From the NCBI GenBank assembly GCA_963969395.1, contig OZ017795.1, positions 34,887,063-34,951,062 of the forward strand: a stretch of 64,000 bases of DNA, in the 5' to 3' direction. Below the pieces are notes generated by a model, which saw only the letters and a list, made by a program, of their open reading frames with translations, had not been told where the DNA came from and did not search any database. Numbering within the stretch: position 1 is the stretch's first letter; the number at the start of each line of letters is the position of its first letter. Source of the stretch: Pseudoscleropodium purum (lineage: Eukaryota; Streptophyta; Bryopsida; Hypnales; Brachytheciaceae). Shown in pieces: positions 1 to 12,700 of the stretch. A program made the translations under genes and the position numbers.

Positions 1-103
1 TCGATCTGAGATTTCCGTAATTAGTTCGATAAGAGTGTTTTATCCATCTGCGACCGGAAGGCGACTTGAACATCCTTTAGTTTCGGCGACAGGAACTAAC
101 AGT

Positions 104-550
104 CTAGCATCCAACTTCCACTTCAAGGGTGGCAGAGCGTCCCCTGTTACAAATTGGGCATGGGAACTTTCGGCAAGTGTGCCCACCATCTCCGAAGAAC
201 AGCACGCCAGCCTGCAGCTGCACTGCACCATGACCGTACAACTCCAGTATTTCTGGTGTCACCACTGCTGCGCTGGACAGGCCTCCAGGTTGAGACCTAC
301 CGGGGTGGCAAACTGGGCAAGGAAACTTCTTGCAGCGATGCCCATCTCCCATGCACGCTATCTTTGGAGATGGGCTCAAGCGCTTTGCCGGTTCACACTT
401 GGCGGAGAAGTCCAAGACTGTGAAGCCGCCGAAAGCAGCTACCATTCTGCAGTCGGAGCACGAGCACTGCGTTGATCCCAAGCAGCATGTGACTTCGACC
501 TTGTCAGACAGCTTCTGGTGAGACAGGCTCAACATGGCGGAGTATTCCAT
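104..550 (-). CDS. Cysteine-rich small protein with two C-x4-C-x2-C modules
   Basis: Open frame of 148 codons from the first ATG downstream of a minus-strand TATA box (692-698). The product has 14 cysteines: a CCLGSTQCSCSDC cluster at residues 22-34, then two copies of the module C[KR]KFPCPxC at residues 73-81 and 126-134, each preceded by GDG(G)H. The same module, as CKKWxCPxC, ends the small proteins at 5544-5717 and 63115-63294, so the three loci form a family. Cysteine spacing suggests metal binding, and the shorter relatives faintly recall plant metallothionein C-termini, but I do not recognise an established family. An in-frame stop follows the last cysteine. No intron is needed, though a spliced form cannot be excluded. 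Function is inference; the coding call rests on the repeated module and the promoter spacing shared with the relatives. Confidence 0.5.
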   Translation of the reverse strand: MEYSAMLSLSHQKLSDKVEVTCCLGSTQCSCSDCRMVAAFGGFTVLDFSAKCEPAKRLSPSPKIACMGDGHRCKKFPCPVCHPGRSQPGGLSSAAVVTPEILELYGHGAVQLQAGVLFFGDGGHTCRKFPCPICNRGRSATLEVEVGC

Positions 551-1012
551 GAGAAGAGGCACGTGTAGCAGATCTAGACAAGAAGCAGGATCGCAAGAGA
601 AAGCGATCGATGTAAACGGACACTCGGAGAGTCTTCGAAATGAGTTGCAAATTGGGATTGAATGTTGTGAGTATCTGTTCCTGGATGATGGCTTTATAGC
701 AACTCAGCTTGCCAGTCGATCCAGAAATAATTGTCGGAATTTGGAAAAGGTGATCGATCAAGAGATCGATACACGTAAGGAGGTCATTTGGTGATCGAGT
801 TCTAGCTGGAGAGCAAGACCTTCTCCAAATAAATTTTCCGACTCCGGCCAGATCATCAATAGTGCTGTGATTGCTGTCGAGCATGATCGAGTTGGTCGTC
901 ATTCAGACATTCTCTGACAAAGGATTCACGAACCGCCGGACTGTGAAATCTGAATTGCATGATATGATCGATCTAGACTTACGTGCAGGTCAGATCTTTA
1001 GCTTAGCTTTAC
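551..1012. other. Upstream region of the first cysteine-rich gene
   Basis: Holds the TATA box and presumed 5' UTR of the minus-strand gene. Open frames here have no recognisable protein character. I see nothing else. Confidence 0.4.
692..698 (-). promoter_or_regulatory. TATA box of the 104-550 gene
   Basis: Minus strand reads TATAAAG, about 145 bp upstream of the ATG at 550. The two related genes have a TATA box at a similar distance (~140 bp), which supports the call. Confidence 0.45.
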
Positions 1013-2270
1013 GGATGCCGGTAATTAGTTGACATCTTGGTGACTGTAATGTAGAACAATGGGTGGATAATTTGACGCAGACAACATACATGCAGTTCTC
1101 TTGAAGTAGTTGATTCGGACTCTAGAGTGACTTGTGCAAGGAAAATTCCTTTTGGTCTATGTTTGCTCAAGCTAGCTATCCGGTCGACTAAAGCCCTAGT
1201 CAACGAGAGAGTGAATGACACGCAATTGCCTTTTCAATGAACACTCAGGAAGAATCATGTTCCAGACAGTTTCAGTAACACCTTTTCAAACGAGAAAAAA
1301 CTCCAATCAGCTCCAATCTGTTGATTAATTCCTGTAGTGTGGAAAGTGGAGCATATCCGCCCCGAACTCCTTCGCTGAGGTGGTGGGTTATGCTGCAGTC
1401 GATGAGTTCCACCTGCCGCCAAATCCAAAGTAACGATTTGGGGATTTGGGGCAGTACGTGCCTGAGCAGAGAATGCGTTCATTAGTACGTGGTTGATTAT
1501 CTGAAACCATGGATTTCTGGGGGAGTAGGAATGATGCCGCCTCACAGACCTCCAGACACGACTAATTAAGCCGACTTTTCATTTATACCGACACATGGTG
1601 GAACCGCCTGTCCACTTATCATAGCCAAACTCTTTTCTCGATTCAATCCGATCGACCAGACACTCGGAGTCGGAGTTCAATTCTAGCTTGTCAATGGAAA
1701 TCTGGAGCTCAATGAATCTGAGTGAGAAAATGCATGCCTTAGTTTATTGTGATTGTTCCGCACGTCATCTAAACACGTTAATGGTACCACCAATTGAGTG
1801 CAACTAATGTGCAAGTTCCGCCTGTTGTTTTTGGTGCGCTGGCGGTATTCAGGGCAACAACTTCATTGAAACTCTTGACCTACAGTATTGATTGATTGTG
1901 ACGAGGATTGTCGTCCATTCGACGACAGCTTGAGCGGCACTTGGCGGATGATCGGAGTCTGCGTCGCCGAAGATGAACATCGATCGCAAAAGACGGTAAT
2001 GGCAACCCGTTAAGAATCAGCTATATATATAGCCACCATATAGTCAAGCATAATATTTACCAACTGAAAATGAGCTGAAGCTAAGAATGAGAAATTGCAC
2101 TGTTGTTGAAATTTAAATTTAAATAATTTTGTGAAATAGAAAATTTGAATGAAAAATACACAATAATTGTATAATTATGGATTCAAACATATTGGGCTTG
2201 TAATTGTAATAATTTAATTAAACAATTTAGAAATTTTCAAAAAAATTCTTGAGATAGAATAGAAACAAAG
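1013..2270 (+). repeat. Duplicated block R, copy 1
   Basis: Starts near GGTAATTAGTTGACATCTTG. The first ~0.95 kb is clearly similar to 6703-7575 (copy 2), and the part from ~1560 onward to 60790-61720 (copy 3), all in the same orientation. No convincing coding frame is shared between copies, so it is treated as a segmental duplication or dispersed repeat. Copy 1 keeps many CpGs that copy 3 has lost. Confidence 0.6.
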
Positions 2271-3345
2271 CTTGATTGTGAGCTTGTGAGCTTGTTACTC
2301 TTTGTTTTCTTAGTTAAACTCCAATAGATTTAAGGATTTTGGACAATACACAAATGTGTTATAAAACACAAATTCGAAATTTTCACATTTATATGATTAA
2401 AGAAGATAATGTGAAGTATAAAGAAAAGAAAGTATTTTTACAATTAGAATTTCAAAACTATTTATAGATTTTGTTCAAATAGATTTTGAAGATTTAATTT
2501 CAAAAATTCATTAAAAATCCAATTTCTACCTTTAGCAATTGAAAATTTTCTATGATTGGTCAAAATTGCAAGTTCAATTGACATGTGAAAAAAACTCAAT
2601 ATAAGGCATAAGATTTAGTAATAAGAATATCAACACTTCTTCAAAATAGTAAACTTTCCAATACTAAGCAAATAGCCAAATACTAAATATTTTGCACTTT
2701 GTTGAGTCTATTTCCTATAATTTTTGTTTGACTATAGCTAGCTATCCTGCTATCGTAGTTTTGAATATACAAATAGAAAGACAATTCAATCTAGTTTGCA
2801 CATTTAATATAGAAAACAATGAATAGAAATATTTTTCCGCTCAAAAACATTTGTTTGAAGTTAGACAATGACCATAAAATGGTTGATTGGGTGGTTAAAT
2901 TAAATAGTACTAAAAAATACAAATTTCTTAAAAATTACAACTAAACATTAGGTAGTTGAAGGATTAAATTTACAAAAGGCCTAAAGAATCAAATACTATT
3001 TTGTGCAAACAATTTTCCTACAACAAATTAAAGGATAGTAACTATGTAAACGATATCCAATGATCAAATAAAAAAACAATTCATAAAAATTGAGCTTAGC
3101 CAATTGTTGTTTTCTTGCTTAGTGTAATAAATTGAGTTTGACCAAAGAACAGTCAATTTTTTTGATAGAAAAATTGTAAGAGGTTAAAGAAAACTATTCA
3201 TCATTGGAGTTTATATATGTAATTTTTTTCATAATTTCTATAATTAAAATTTTCAAATTTCAAATTTGAAGTTTCCTTTAAAGTGTCATATAAGTGGTTG
3301 TAGCATCTTTGAATGAAGACTCAAAACCATCCTATAAACCATCTA
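2271..3345. other. AT-rich intergenic DNA, no gene seen
   Basis: A/T-dominated sequence with short homopolymer runs and no long open frame. Its composition matches repeat debris elsewhere in the window. Confidence 0.5.
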
Positions 3346-4266
3346 TTAACCCCTGAAGTTCTTTGACTATATTTTCACCAAAAACATTCCAATTTTGCCA
3401 TTTCTTGTACAAGTTTCAAATTTTAGAAAAGAAACATTTTTGGACACATGTTATATTGTTATCATAAGATCTTGTAGTATGTTGGTTTGAAAAGATGTGC
3501 AAAAAAATTCAAAAATTTTCACTGTATAAATTGCAAGATATTAACATTATAAGAGACAAAAATCATTTTTTTTCTTGCAAAAACCAAGCATTTGCACTTT
3601 ATAAGGTTACATTTGTTTGAAAAAATGTTCAAAATGGTGGTGCTTCTTTGGATTCATTCTTCAGGGCATGTTGACTACATGCTTGAAAACATTTAGATCA
3701 TTTGAAATCATACAACATATAGGAAAAGAAATAATAAATAGAAAGATGTAGAGAATGATTCAAAATACTTAATTGTGAAATTTTTTTTTAATAGAATTGA
3801 AAAATGACAATTCCAATGCTTATAATGTTGTAATAAACAATCTTCATCTTATTTTTTTAAAAATTTCCAAAAATATTAAAAACTAAGTTCAATTATAAAA
3901 GTGTTCAAAGTTTATTTTGGAATAGAGAATCTATAACTACCTACAAACTAAAGCACCTCATAATCAAAATGGAATGATCATTTAAAGCTATATATATATC
4001 AAACAACAATTTCAAATTTTAATTTTTGAAAAATATGATTTTTTCAGATTTGCTTGGATGGCTTGAGTTGAAAAACAAAATACATACTAGGCCATAACTT
4101 TTGACTCATATTTCCAAATGTCTTGAAATTTAATGCATATAAAAGATATTCTTCATTCCTCTCTTCTATTAAAATTTGGGCTAAAAACATGAGAATCTCT
4201 AGTCACACCCTCCTGCTCCAAATTTCTACATTGCTAAAATATTTAGTTTGGTCCTTTAAGGGTTAA
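3346..4266. mobile_element. TTAA-flanked piggyBac-like non-autonomous element (E7)
   Basis: Bounded by TTAA at 3346-3349 and 4263-4266. The left end reads TTAACCCCTGAAGTTCTTTG; the right end in reverse complement reads TTAACCCTTAAAGGACCAAA, giving a short imperfect inverted repeat. 921 bp, AT-rich, no open frame, so it would depend on a transposase elsewhere. Close relatives lie at about 28770-29745 and, truncated, at 42894-43290 and 61850-62290. The piggyBac assignment is inferred from the TTAA target and the CCC start. Confidence 0.55.
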
Positions 4267-5250
4267 TCGCAAAATGAGAGCCAAGATCTACTTAATGAAT
4301 GATGAACATTTCCATAAGCATACTAGTAGATCTACATGAATTGGATAAAATATATCTAAATATATTGAGATTATCATTTTTGATAGTTCTTCACCTATGT
4401 GATTAGCTTGGATATTCAATGCTTCATGACTTTTGCACAATGTTCTAAATTAATTAATGTAGCTTGATAATAAGAGATTGAAGAAAAATTTATAAAAATG
4501 AAGATCTTATACCCAAATTCTTCTTAGATCATAATATATTTTGCTCAGAAGGCTCAAGACCTACATTCCCCCCTAAGGTATTGTTGACAAGCTACATACC
4601 TCTATCACCCTCAATCCTTGCATGGCACAGCTTTGTTTAGTGGCTACATACATGGTGGGTATTCTAAGTTTGGGGCTCATTTTAATCTAGGGTTGGAAGC
4701 CTTATTGAGTGGAGTTTAGCATTGCCTAAAACAGGAGTTTCTACCCCCTTCATAGTATATTAATCTAGGAAATTGAAAAGAGGGCTTAGTTCTTTAGCCC
4801 CTTGTCAATAATTACAATTTAGTATAGCCGGGATTAGAATCAATTTAATCCTAGATTCATCGGGTATATCAATTCTCACATAGCAAGTGAGCCCTCTGTC
4901 TAAATGGACTGGATAATGGCAAGCAACAAGATGAGACTCTGACACAGCTACCGACAGGTTACAACTTCCTGAATTGACAAAATGTGTTTGCAACAACCTG
5001 GAACAATTTGTACGAGTCACTCGCCGCTCAGCCATAGATCTGGAACAGAACTGAACTTTGATGATCAATAAAATTATCACTCCTCGAATTGGATGGAGTA
5101 ATACTGAACAGAGAGACTGTGGACACCCGACCAAATCAAACCAGGTCGGAACTTTATTTATTATGCCGAGCTCAGGGATACATAAATCTATGAACCACAG
5201 AATCCCGCTCCCATGTATGGCAGCCTCATACCGTAGGCATTCCTTATCAG
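4267..5250. other. Downstream region of the 5.5 kb gene, partly duplicated at 62.4-62.9 kb
   Basis: From ~4800 the sequence is recognisably similar to 62400-62900, which lies downstream of the paralogous gene, for example around the TTTGCAACAACCTGGAACA stretch. A long minus-strand open frame exists here, but it has no protein-like composition and is not kept in the paralogue. Probably 3' flank. Confidence 0.45.
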
Positions 5251-5319
5251 TCACGCACTCACGCTAAGAATGATCACGCACTCACGCTAAGAGTGATCAC
5301 GCACTCACGCTAAGAATTT
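5251..5319 (+). repeat. 23-bp tandem repeat, three units
   Basis: Units at 5251-5273, 5274-5296 and 5297-5319, each starting TCACGCACTCACGCTAAGA. The duplicated region near 62800 has only one recognisable GCACTCACGCT, so the array expanded after duplication or shrank in the other copy. Confidence 0.85.
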
Positions 5320-5543
5320 GACTGACAACTGATTGAAATCCGAATCGAATCACTATATTGTATATTCTCTCAAATGCTCTATCAAATACTGAACTCTACA
5401 ATCGTACACTTGTGTTCCTGCGAGTAGTAGGAACACAAGCCCGTACTGATATCGATCTATACTTAAGAAATAAGGTCTTGAAGAAAACGTTCGCAAGATG
5501 TAAGTAGCAATTCCGCTTGATCTGGCTCCAACTGCAGAAAAGC

Positions 5544-5717
5544 TCAGCCGTTGCACCTGGGACAATACCACTTTTTGCAGTTACAAGGTGGATCATTGAA
5601 AGCCGACTCATCTACAACGATGGTGGACTCCATCTTGCGCAGGGAGTCACGTCCCAGATGGAACTGGACTGGGGCAGTGAATGTCGTTGCAGGGCTCATG
5701 GCGCTGGTGCTCACCAT
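5544..5717 (-). CDS. 57-aa cysteine-module peptide, metallothionein-like tail
   Basis: Intronless frame of 57 codons plus TGA. The ATG at 5717 is the first in the inferred transcript and sits in a good context (A at -3, G at +4). The N-terminal two thirds lacks cysteine; the last 13 residues are CNCKKWYCPRCNG preceded by proline, with the C-x4-C-x2-C module shared with 104-550. The stretch ESTIVVDESAFND before it resembles the linker before the C-terminal cysteine domain of plant type 3 metallothioneins, but the usual N-terminal cysteine domain is absent. The paralogue at 63115-63294 is identical over most of the frame and differs by an in-frame 6-bp indel and two tail substitutions. Metal binding is an inference. 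Confidence 0.55.
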   Translation of the reverse strand: MVSTSAMSPATTFTAPVQFHLGRDSLRKMESTIVVDESAFNDPPCNCKKWYCPRCNG

Positions 5718-5855
5718 CTTGACTGAAAGGTCGGTCGCAAGCCTCGGATGAAAGTATGTGAGACACAACTGGTATCAAATTATCGCTTGCGAAGGAAGCG
5801 AAAGGCAATTGCTTTTCATAAGCTGGAGTTGTGAATTCATCCTTCGTCTTGTGTC

Positions 5856-5863
5856 CATTTATA
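5856..5863 (-). promoter_or_regulatory. TATA box of the 5544-5717 gene
   Basis: Minus strand TATAAATG about 140 bp upstream of the ATG. It is preserved with its flanks at 63432-63439 upstream of the paralogous gene. Confidence 0.6.
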
Positions 5864-6702
5864 CTGAGCATGAAACGCACAAATTAACAGGGGATTGCTA
5901 TGCTGGACCACGACTGCTAAGTTTATCAAGATACGGCAACTTCAATACCGTGAAAGGAATTATATCTGCCTGACTCTGTCCAATCAAGTCCCGGTGAGAG
6001 TTTCAAACAAACTTAAACTTGTTAGATGAGTAACTTCAGTTGTAAATAATTCACTTCCGAGCGTCGAGCTGAGACCAGCTAGACCTCTCAGACATGCGAC
6101 AGTTGGAATTGTTGGATCAAGGTGGCCCCAGTTAGATATTCATTGCTTTGCGTAACAATTTTAATAATGTATAGAAGTTTGCGGGCAGAGTGAAAATTTG
6201 GAAATCTCATGGTCGACAAGATCGAATTGGTGTGACCACATTCTGCACGCCAAAGCCCTGGCTCACTGAGGGTCTCTGTTAGCTTGTTGACCGCATCTGA
6301 AAAGGGTTCAAACACAATTCTCACAATTGGTTGTTTAGAAATGAACTTTAGAATTAATATTTTCAAGCCTATACTCGTCATGGTTTCCAAATCTTGACTA
6401 GCTTGAATGTATGATTACCTCTAGATGTCATCGTGACGGTAACTTTTCCTCTGAGATCAAAGAATTCAATTCCAATTTGATGAAACAAAACCGTATCGTT
6501 GTGTGTCATTTTAGTCGGTAATGCATTGTCTGTGCTTGACCTCCCAGTTGTGATCAAACTCACGAAAGAATTTCAATTCGATTTCATGGAACAAGGATTG
6601 GCAGCATACATGACCTTGAATGCCCATTTGACGTGCTGAAGCAGCTCTCAGCTCCACGTTCAAGTAATATTTCAGTACTTACAAGTACTCATAGTACTCA
6701 AA
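5864..6702. other. Upstream flank, duplicated in part at 63440-63890
   Basis: 5864-6300 aligns with 63440-63870 at high identity with small indels. A minus-strand frame at 6088-6390 changes frame in the other copy, which argues against coding. The piece around 6608-6665 reappears in inverted orientation at the end of the window. Confidence 0.5.
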
Positions 6703-7575
6703 ACGGTAATTAGTTGACATCTTGGTGACAATAGAACAGAGGATGCTTTGACACAGACAGTTCTCTTGAAGTAGTTGATTCGATCTCTAGGGTGACTAGC
6801 TAGTGCAAGGGAAATTCCTTTTAGTATATGCTTGCTCAAGCTAACTGTCCGGCCGACTAAAGCTCTTGGTTTCAGGAAGAATCATGTTCCAGACAGTTTC
6901 AGTTACACCTTTTCAAACGAGGTAAAACACCAATCAGCTCCATTCTGTTGATTAATTCCTGTAGTACGTGTGGAAAGTGGAGCATATCCGCCCCGAATTC
7001 CTTCGCTGAGGTGGTGGGTTAAACTCCAGTCAGATGAGTTCCAACAGTCGCCAAATCCAAAGTAACGCTTTTGGGCCGGCAGTGTGTGTGAGCAGAGAAT
7101 GCGTTTAGTTCGTTAGTGGTTGATTATCTCACACCATGGATTTCTGTAGGATTACGAATGATGCCGGGCCGCCTCACAGACCTACAGACACGACTAGCTA
7201 ATTAAGCCGACTTTTTATTTAATTTGTACCGACACATGGTGGAACCCCCGTTGAGCTCCTCCACTTATCACAGACAAACGCAGTCTTTTCTCGATTCAAT
7301 CCGATCAGCCACGTACTCGGAGTCGTTGTTTAACTTGTCAAAGGAATCTGGAACTCTACGTACGCATCTGCGTAAGGACATGATTTATGAATTTTGATTG
7401 TTCCGCACGTCATTTAATTTCATTTAATTACGTACCACCAATTGATGGAGTGCGACCAATGTGTAAGTAAGTTCCGCCTGTTGTTTTTGGGGCGCTGGCG
7501 GTATTGAGTGCAACGACTTCACCGAAACTCTTGATCATTGGTCAGCAGGATTGCCGTCCAATCAGCGGCAACTTG
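6703..7575 (+). repeat. Duplicated block R, copy 2
   Basis: Similar to 1013-1960 along most of its length, for example CGGTAATTAGTTGACATCTT at the start and CTGGCGGTATTGAGTGCAAC near the end. No shared coding frame recognised. Confidence 0.65.
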
Positions 7576-9583
7576 TGTTCTAAAGTTAATTAGTAAACAA
7601 CGACTTGCAAGAATTGTGTCTAAACCCTGTAACACTTGAATCCATTTCAGAATGCCTGCACATTCAGTTGTAGCTTCATTAGAGAAATAATCAGGTCTTT
7701 GGAGGGCCGCTCCACAGCGCCTCCAAAGTTTACCTTTTGGGGGTTTAAGTGTTTGTTTTCCCCCGATTCTCGCTAAACTTTTGGGAGGCTGTCGGATTAT
7801 TGTCAGTGGCTCCGAATCCTAGTTTAAGTGTTCAATAATGAAGGTTAAGTTACTCCGATGCACCTTAATATAATTATTGAACACCTTTAATTTGGATGCT
7901 AACAGAAAATAAAGTAAATGTTCAAAATTACTGGGTGATCATCAACCATCAACAAAAGAATTTTCATGGTAATATAGAAAACTTAAGGTAGTGAGCTCAT
8001 AAAGCGTCCCTTTAAGGGTTGGTTGGCCTTTCTAATGGTTTTTAGATGCTTGAAAGTATTTTCACTTATTCTTTACTTGAAAAGAAACTAATGCGGAATC
8101 TATTACAAGTGGTTTCATATTTTTTTGTAATATTTATGAATTACTTATGAATTTCCAAAGAATTATGCCATAGGCACCTATTCCTAATCATAGGCCTTGG
8201 ATAACTTATACATGTGCACTTAGAAAAATGGTATAGATTGTCCAAAAACAAGCATTATAGCATACAAAAAGTAATACACAAGGTTCCTAAATGTGATCAC
8301 TAAACTTAAACAAACCTTTTAATTCTTTTAAGAGTTATAAGAAGGTAACTAGGCAATTAATTTTCATTTAGAAAAATTGAGTGGATACATTCTAGCTTTG
8401 AAATGGACACACCCTAGCTCTTATTCCATCCATTTGTGAAATAAGAACCAGTACTTAACAAATCTTATTATGCTCTCATATCACAGACAGTCCATTTCAA
8501 AACCACTTATTGTCCATTGCATAGCTTATTATAGAGACTGTTTGAAGAAGAAGGTTGTAATAACAACCCTCTACTATACCTCATTGATATTGAGTGAAAT
8601 CAAAGGATGAAGAGGTTCTCTTGATTATGCATCCTAAAAGAATATGAGATAATTTGAAGTTGAGAGCTTGACTACTCATTGTCATAATGTAGAAATTGGG
8701 TTCAAAATTAAATTTCAGACTTCATTTAAACATAATAGAATAACTTTTTTCAAAAACCTTTGAACTAAAAAAAGTTGGATAATGAATATAAATTTGATCT
8801 CCAAAAAACCTTATGAATTTTTGAGACTCCAAAAAAAAGTTATAAACAAAATTCAAAGAAGGAGTTGGAAAATGTCCCCAAAAAAAGTCCTTTCCAACCT
8901 CTTTTTGAAATTTGTCCATAACTTTTAGTTGAAGTCTTTAAGCCTCAAATTGATTTTTAAAGATGAAATTTGGCTTGATTAAACACATTTACTTAGTTCA
9001 AAATATTTAAAAAAAATTTATTTACTATGACTAAATGAGGTCTAAATTTTAAATTTGAACTCAATTGTTAATTTGATTTAACAATAAGTAGTTGAGCTCC
9101 TATTGTTTTTACATATCCTACATGGATAGTTCCACCTATTACTATCCCACTTGTATAAAGGCTTTTTACTCTCATATCAAATACTAAAATTTTGATAAGT
9201 GCCTTTGGAAGATAGTTGTGTTTGGCACCTAGCTTCAAAAACTATTCAATGTGATTTCATTCAATTAATTTAATTGACATACAATGTGGCAATTGATGAA
9301 CAAGTATATTAAATGAAGCGTTTGGATTAAACAATTTAAATTTGTGTTCAATATATTGAATGTTCAAAACAAAATCAACTACATTTTGCAAAGTTGACAC
9401 TCTAACTACACATATCTAATAAAGTTTATAGACTTTGTAAACCACAAACAATAAACTAGTTTGTCACTCTTTGGCAGCCCACAACTTGTGTACAAATAGA
9501 ATTTGTTAAGGTTTAAATAATTTTTTTTACTCTTATTGATCAGCATATTTGAAAGAAACCAAAAATTTGTTAAAAACTTAAAC
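7576..9583. other. AT-rich intergenic repeats, no gene seen
   Basis: No protein-like frame. At 7985-8050 the sequence resembles the left end of the AAGGTAGGAGG-type elements (AAGGTAGTGAGCTCATAAAG) seen at 29.9, 39.8, 42.1 and 52.9 kb, but no matching right end was found. Confidence 0.45.
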
Positions 9584-9704
9584 TGGCAGTATTCTACAAA
9601 CTTTGCACTTTTATGTTTAGACCGTATAGTCTAAAATCTATATAAGCCCTATACTTCTACTATACGGAAAGAAATGAATGGAAAAGTGGTGTTTAGAATA
9701 CCAC
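9584..9704. repeat. Imperfect 121-bp fold-back sequence
   Basis: The left arm (GCAGTATTCTACAAACTTTG) pairs imperfectly with the right arm (reverse complement GTGGTATTCTAAACACCACT). An inner perfect 9-bp pair, CCGTATAGT with ACTATACGG, closes a ~32-nt loop. Most likely a small MITE; a hairpin RNA source is possible but unsupported. Confidence 0.5.
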
Positions 9705-12700
9705 AATTTTTTTAAAATACATTAGAATACAAATTCAACTTAACTTTGTCATCTTTCAATATACTATAATTAACATTTTATTTTTGTACCACAAGAATCT
9801 ATGCCTATATGATAGTTAAGGTTGAAGATTCAAAGATCACAAAATATGCTCTTAGAAGGAGAATTTTCTTCTTGATTCTAGTTCTTAGGAGAATTCCATA
9901 ATATATCTTGGCATTTTACATTGTCTAAATTACATGACTAATTCATAATAAATGACAATATATTTAAGGTAATTTTGAAATGTGTTAAATCATTTATTTC
10001 AATGATGGTTCTCCAAACTATTGACAAAACCTTGTAAGAATTTTTAGAATATTGTGAATTTGAAATGTGGTCTATATGAGATTTCATAGTGTTATCTCAA
10101 GGCAAACATTTGATTACCATATCACTTTGTGAAATTATTGTTTCATACCTACATTGGTTATTTGAATGTTGAACATTGTGAATAAAATCCTAATTTAATA
10201 TCCTAATATTAACATTTAGAATTTTTTGAATATTAAATATAGATATTTAATTTAAACATGAAATATATTCATACTTATCATATTTAAAATTTTAAATAGT
10301 GCGAAGTTGCATTGTAGTACATTCAAGTGAACTTCTTTCAATGGTTGAAAGCAAGCAAATGATGTAGAATGTCATGTCAGTCTTAAAACTAGTGGAATTG
10401 CATAACCTTGGTACTTTGGGGGCACAACATTTGTCACATAATATATATCAATCCTAATTTTTACAACTTTGTGTACATAAATGTCTAATTTTTTGGTGCC
10501 TAGAATCACTCTAATTTAATGAATTAGACAATGTTGTTAAAAAAGTAACAAAAAAAGAGTTTTGAAGACATTTTAACAAAATACAAAGTATTTCAAAAGG
10601 AAATCTTATACAACTAGAATGATTTTATTTAATCCTCGTACTCCACATCTACCAACACAATAAACATCTCAAAAAATCAAAGAAGATTCAAGAAGCATTG
10701 CTCTCTTAATATGATACTAATATGTCATAAGCAATTTTCCTACAACAATTAGTACACCATTTGTGATTGCCATAGAAGTGATGGCTCATCATCTTTTTAT
10801 AAATCCTAGTACACTTTTTTTTATTCCTCAAAGAAGGCAAAGTATCCATAGTGTTGATGTTTAATATCATATATCATATGAATTTTGCATTATATGTTTG
10901 AAATTTTTTTTTTAAAAATAGTCTTATATATACTAAACATGTCATCTACTATAACTTTTGAAGCATAAACCTAATGAACTTGAATTTTTATTAGAAATAG
11001 TTGTCTCAACTGACAACTGTTATCATATCCCTTTTTTTTTTTAAATTTTACAAAATAATTTTATATTTCAAAATCAATTTAGCCAACTTGTCACACTTTG
11101 AGATTTACAAGGTTTTAGTATTGGGGATTATCCAAAATTAAGGATTTAGAGTTGAAATTTCTATGGATAATTTTTATAGGGATGTGTACATAATTGAATG
11201 GATCAAGGATAGTAGAAGTCCATATCTATGTAACTCAAAACAATGTTGGTTAGCAATATATGACCTATCAAAACATGGGAGGTGAACACAATGATCTAGA
11301 GAGAGAATTACATAGCGGCTCAAGATTAGCACTAGAAGGAATCTTTTCAAAGCCCTACAATGGATCCCACCAAAAATGCCCAAATAACATCATCCACTTA
11401 TTCTATTAGTCTAAATTTTTTTAAATACCAACAATTCAAAATTGATCCAATCTTCGTTGTTGATTTTAAGTCCATCTACAATTTCTTGTAACATTCAAGA
11501 TTCCCCCTCCAAATAGGGAAGACACATTGTTTTGACTTTCTACAGGCTTTTGAAATTGTAACAATTCAATTCCTTCAAAAGTTCATAATTACAATTTTAA
11601 GGCCAATAATAAGTAAACCAATATAATTTATAGGTGCCTCAATCTACAACAATACATAATGAGTTACTAATACAATACAAAAGTGTTCTCTTCATTAAAA
11701 AAAACTCTTATATAATACTACATGGAGTTTTCTAAATCCATACTACAACTTTAAAAGTTCGTAGCTCTTTATTTAAAGAAAAAAGTTAACCTACCAAATA
11801 ATTACAATGCAAAGGTCATGCCAAAAACAACACTATTACTTTAAAAGTGGTCCACTCATTATACACACAACTATAGTAGACATGCAAATTTATTCTAGGG
11901 GACATCTAAAAATATATTATTTTATAATTTTTTTTTAATTTTAAAGTACTCCCGAAGAAACTATGTAAATGCTACAAAAACAAGCCAATCTTTCTTGCAA
12001 CTATCCCAAAGAGTGCTCTAAATTGCCAATCTTTTGCCCTACCATTTGGAACAACATGAAACTTTCTTTGTGTTCAAAGACACTCACCAAGGGTTTTCTA
12101 ATTGTACCATATATGATTCATTTAGCCAAGGAGTTTAGGAAATCTTGACTATGATGTCTTGAGCTATTACCACAACTATAAGTATGTTATTTGTAATTGC
12201 CACAAAAATAATGATAAATCCTTTCATAAATTTCCTTTCACACCCATTTTTTATTCTTTAAATTATTTGTAGCATTTATGTTTCATATTATGTGTGAATG
12301 TGCAACATATGATATTAATTATTCCATTATGCTATTTAAAAAGAAATTGGATTATGAAAATAATATGCCAAACAAATTTTAAGTGTAAAAATAGAAATAA
12401 AAACACAAAAGTAAAAGTGAGAGTTAAATCTTTCAAAGCATTGTGCCATTTAATTTACCAGTATCATGAAACTACAAAGTAAGCCATTGATGGATAATTA
12501 ATACTCCCTTTGTTTCCAAATGATCTTCTTATCAACCTTAATTTTCTATCCTATAATGGAATATATTTTTTTCTCAATTGAGCAAAGCATTTGGAAATTG
12601 ATGTTGTCAATGTGGCATTGCAAGTAGAATTGGGTTGCCTAGGTCTGCAATCTAAAACATGATTTTGGGAAAAAAAATTTCATCCACTTTGACAAATATT

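Noticed and set aside
35..562. Overlapping plus-strand frames (35-475, 154-423, 330-521)
   Set aside because: Shadows of the minus-strand cysteine-rich gene; only the minus frame has the repeated C-x4-C-x2-C module.
4805..5254. 149-codon minus-strand frame as a gene
   Set aside because: No motifs, and the homologous region at 62.4-62.9 kb breaks the frame; it lies in the presumed 3' flank of the peptide gene.
5251..5319. CRISPR-like array
   Set aside because: Units are directly adjacent 23-mers without unique spacers, in a plant nuclear context; a simple tandem repeat.
6088..6390. 100-codon minus-strand frame
   Set aside because: The duplicate near 63.7-63.9 kb has indels that destroy the frame, so conservation does not support coding.
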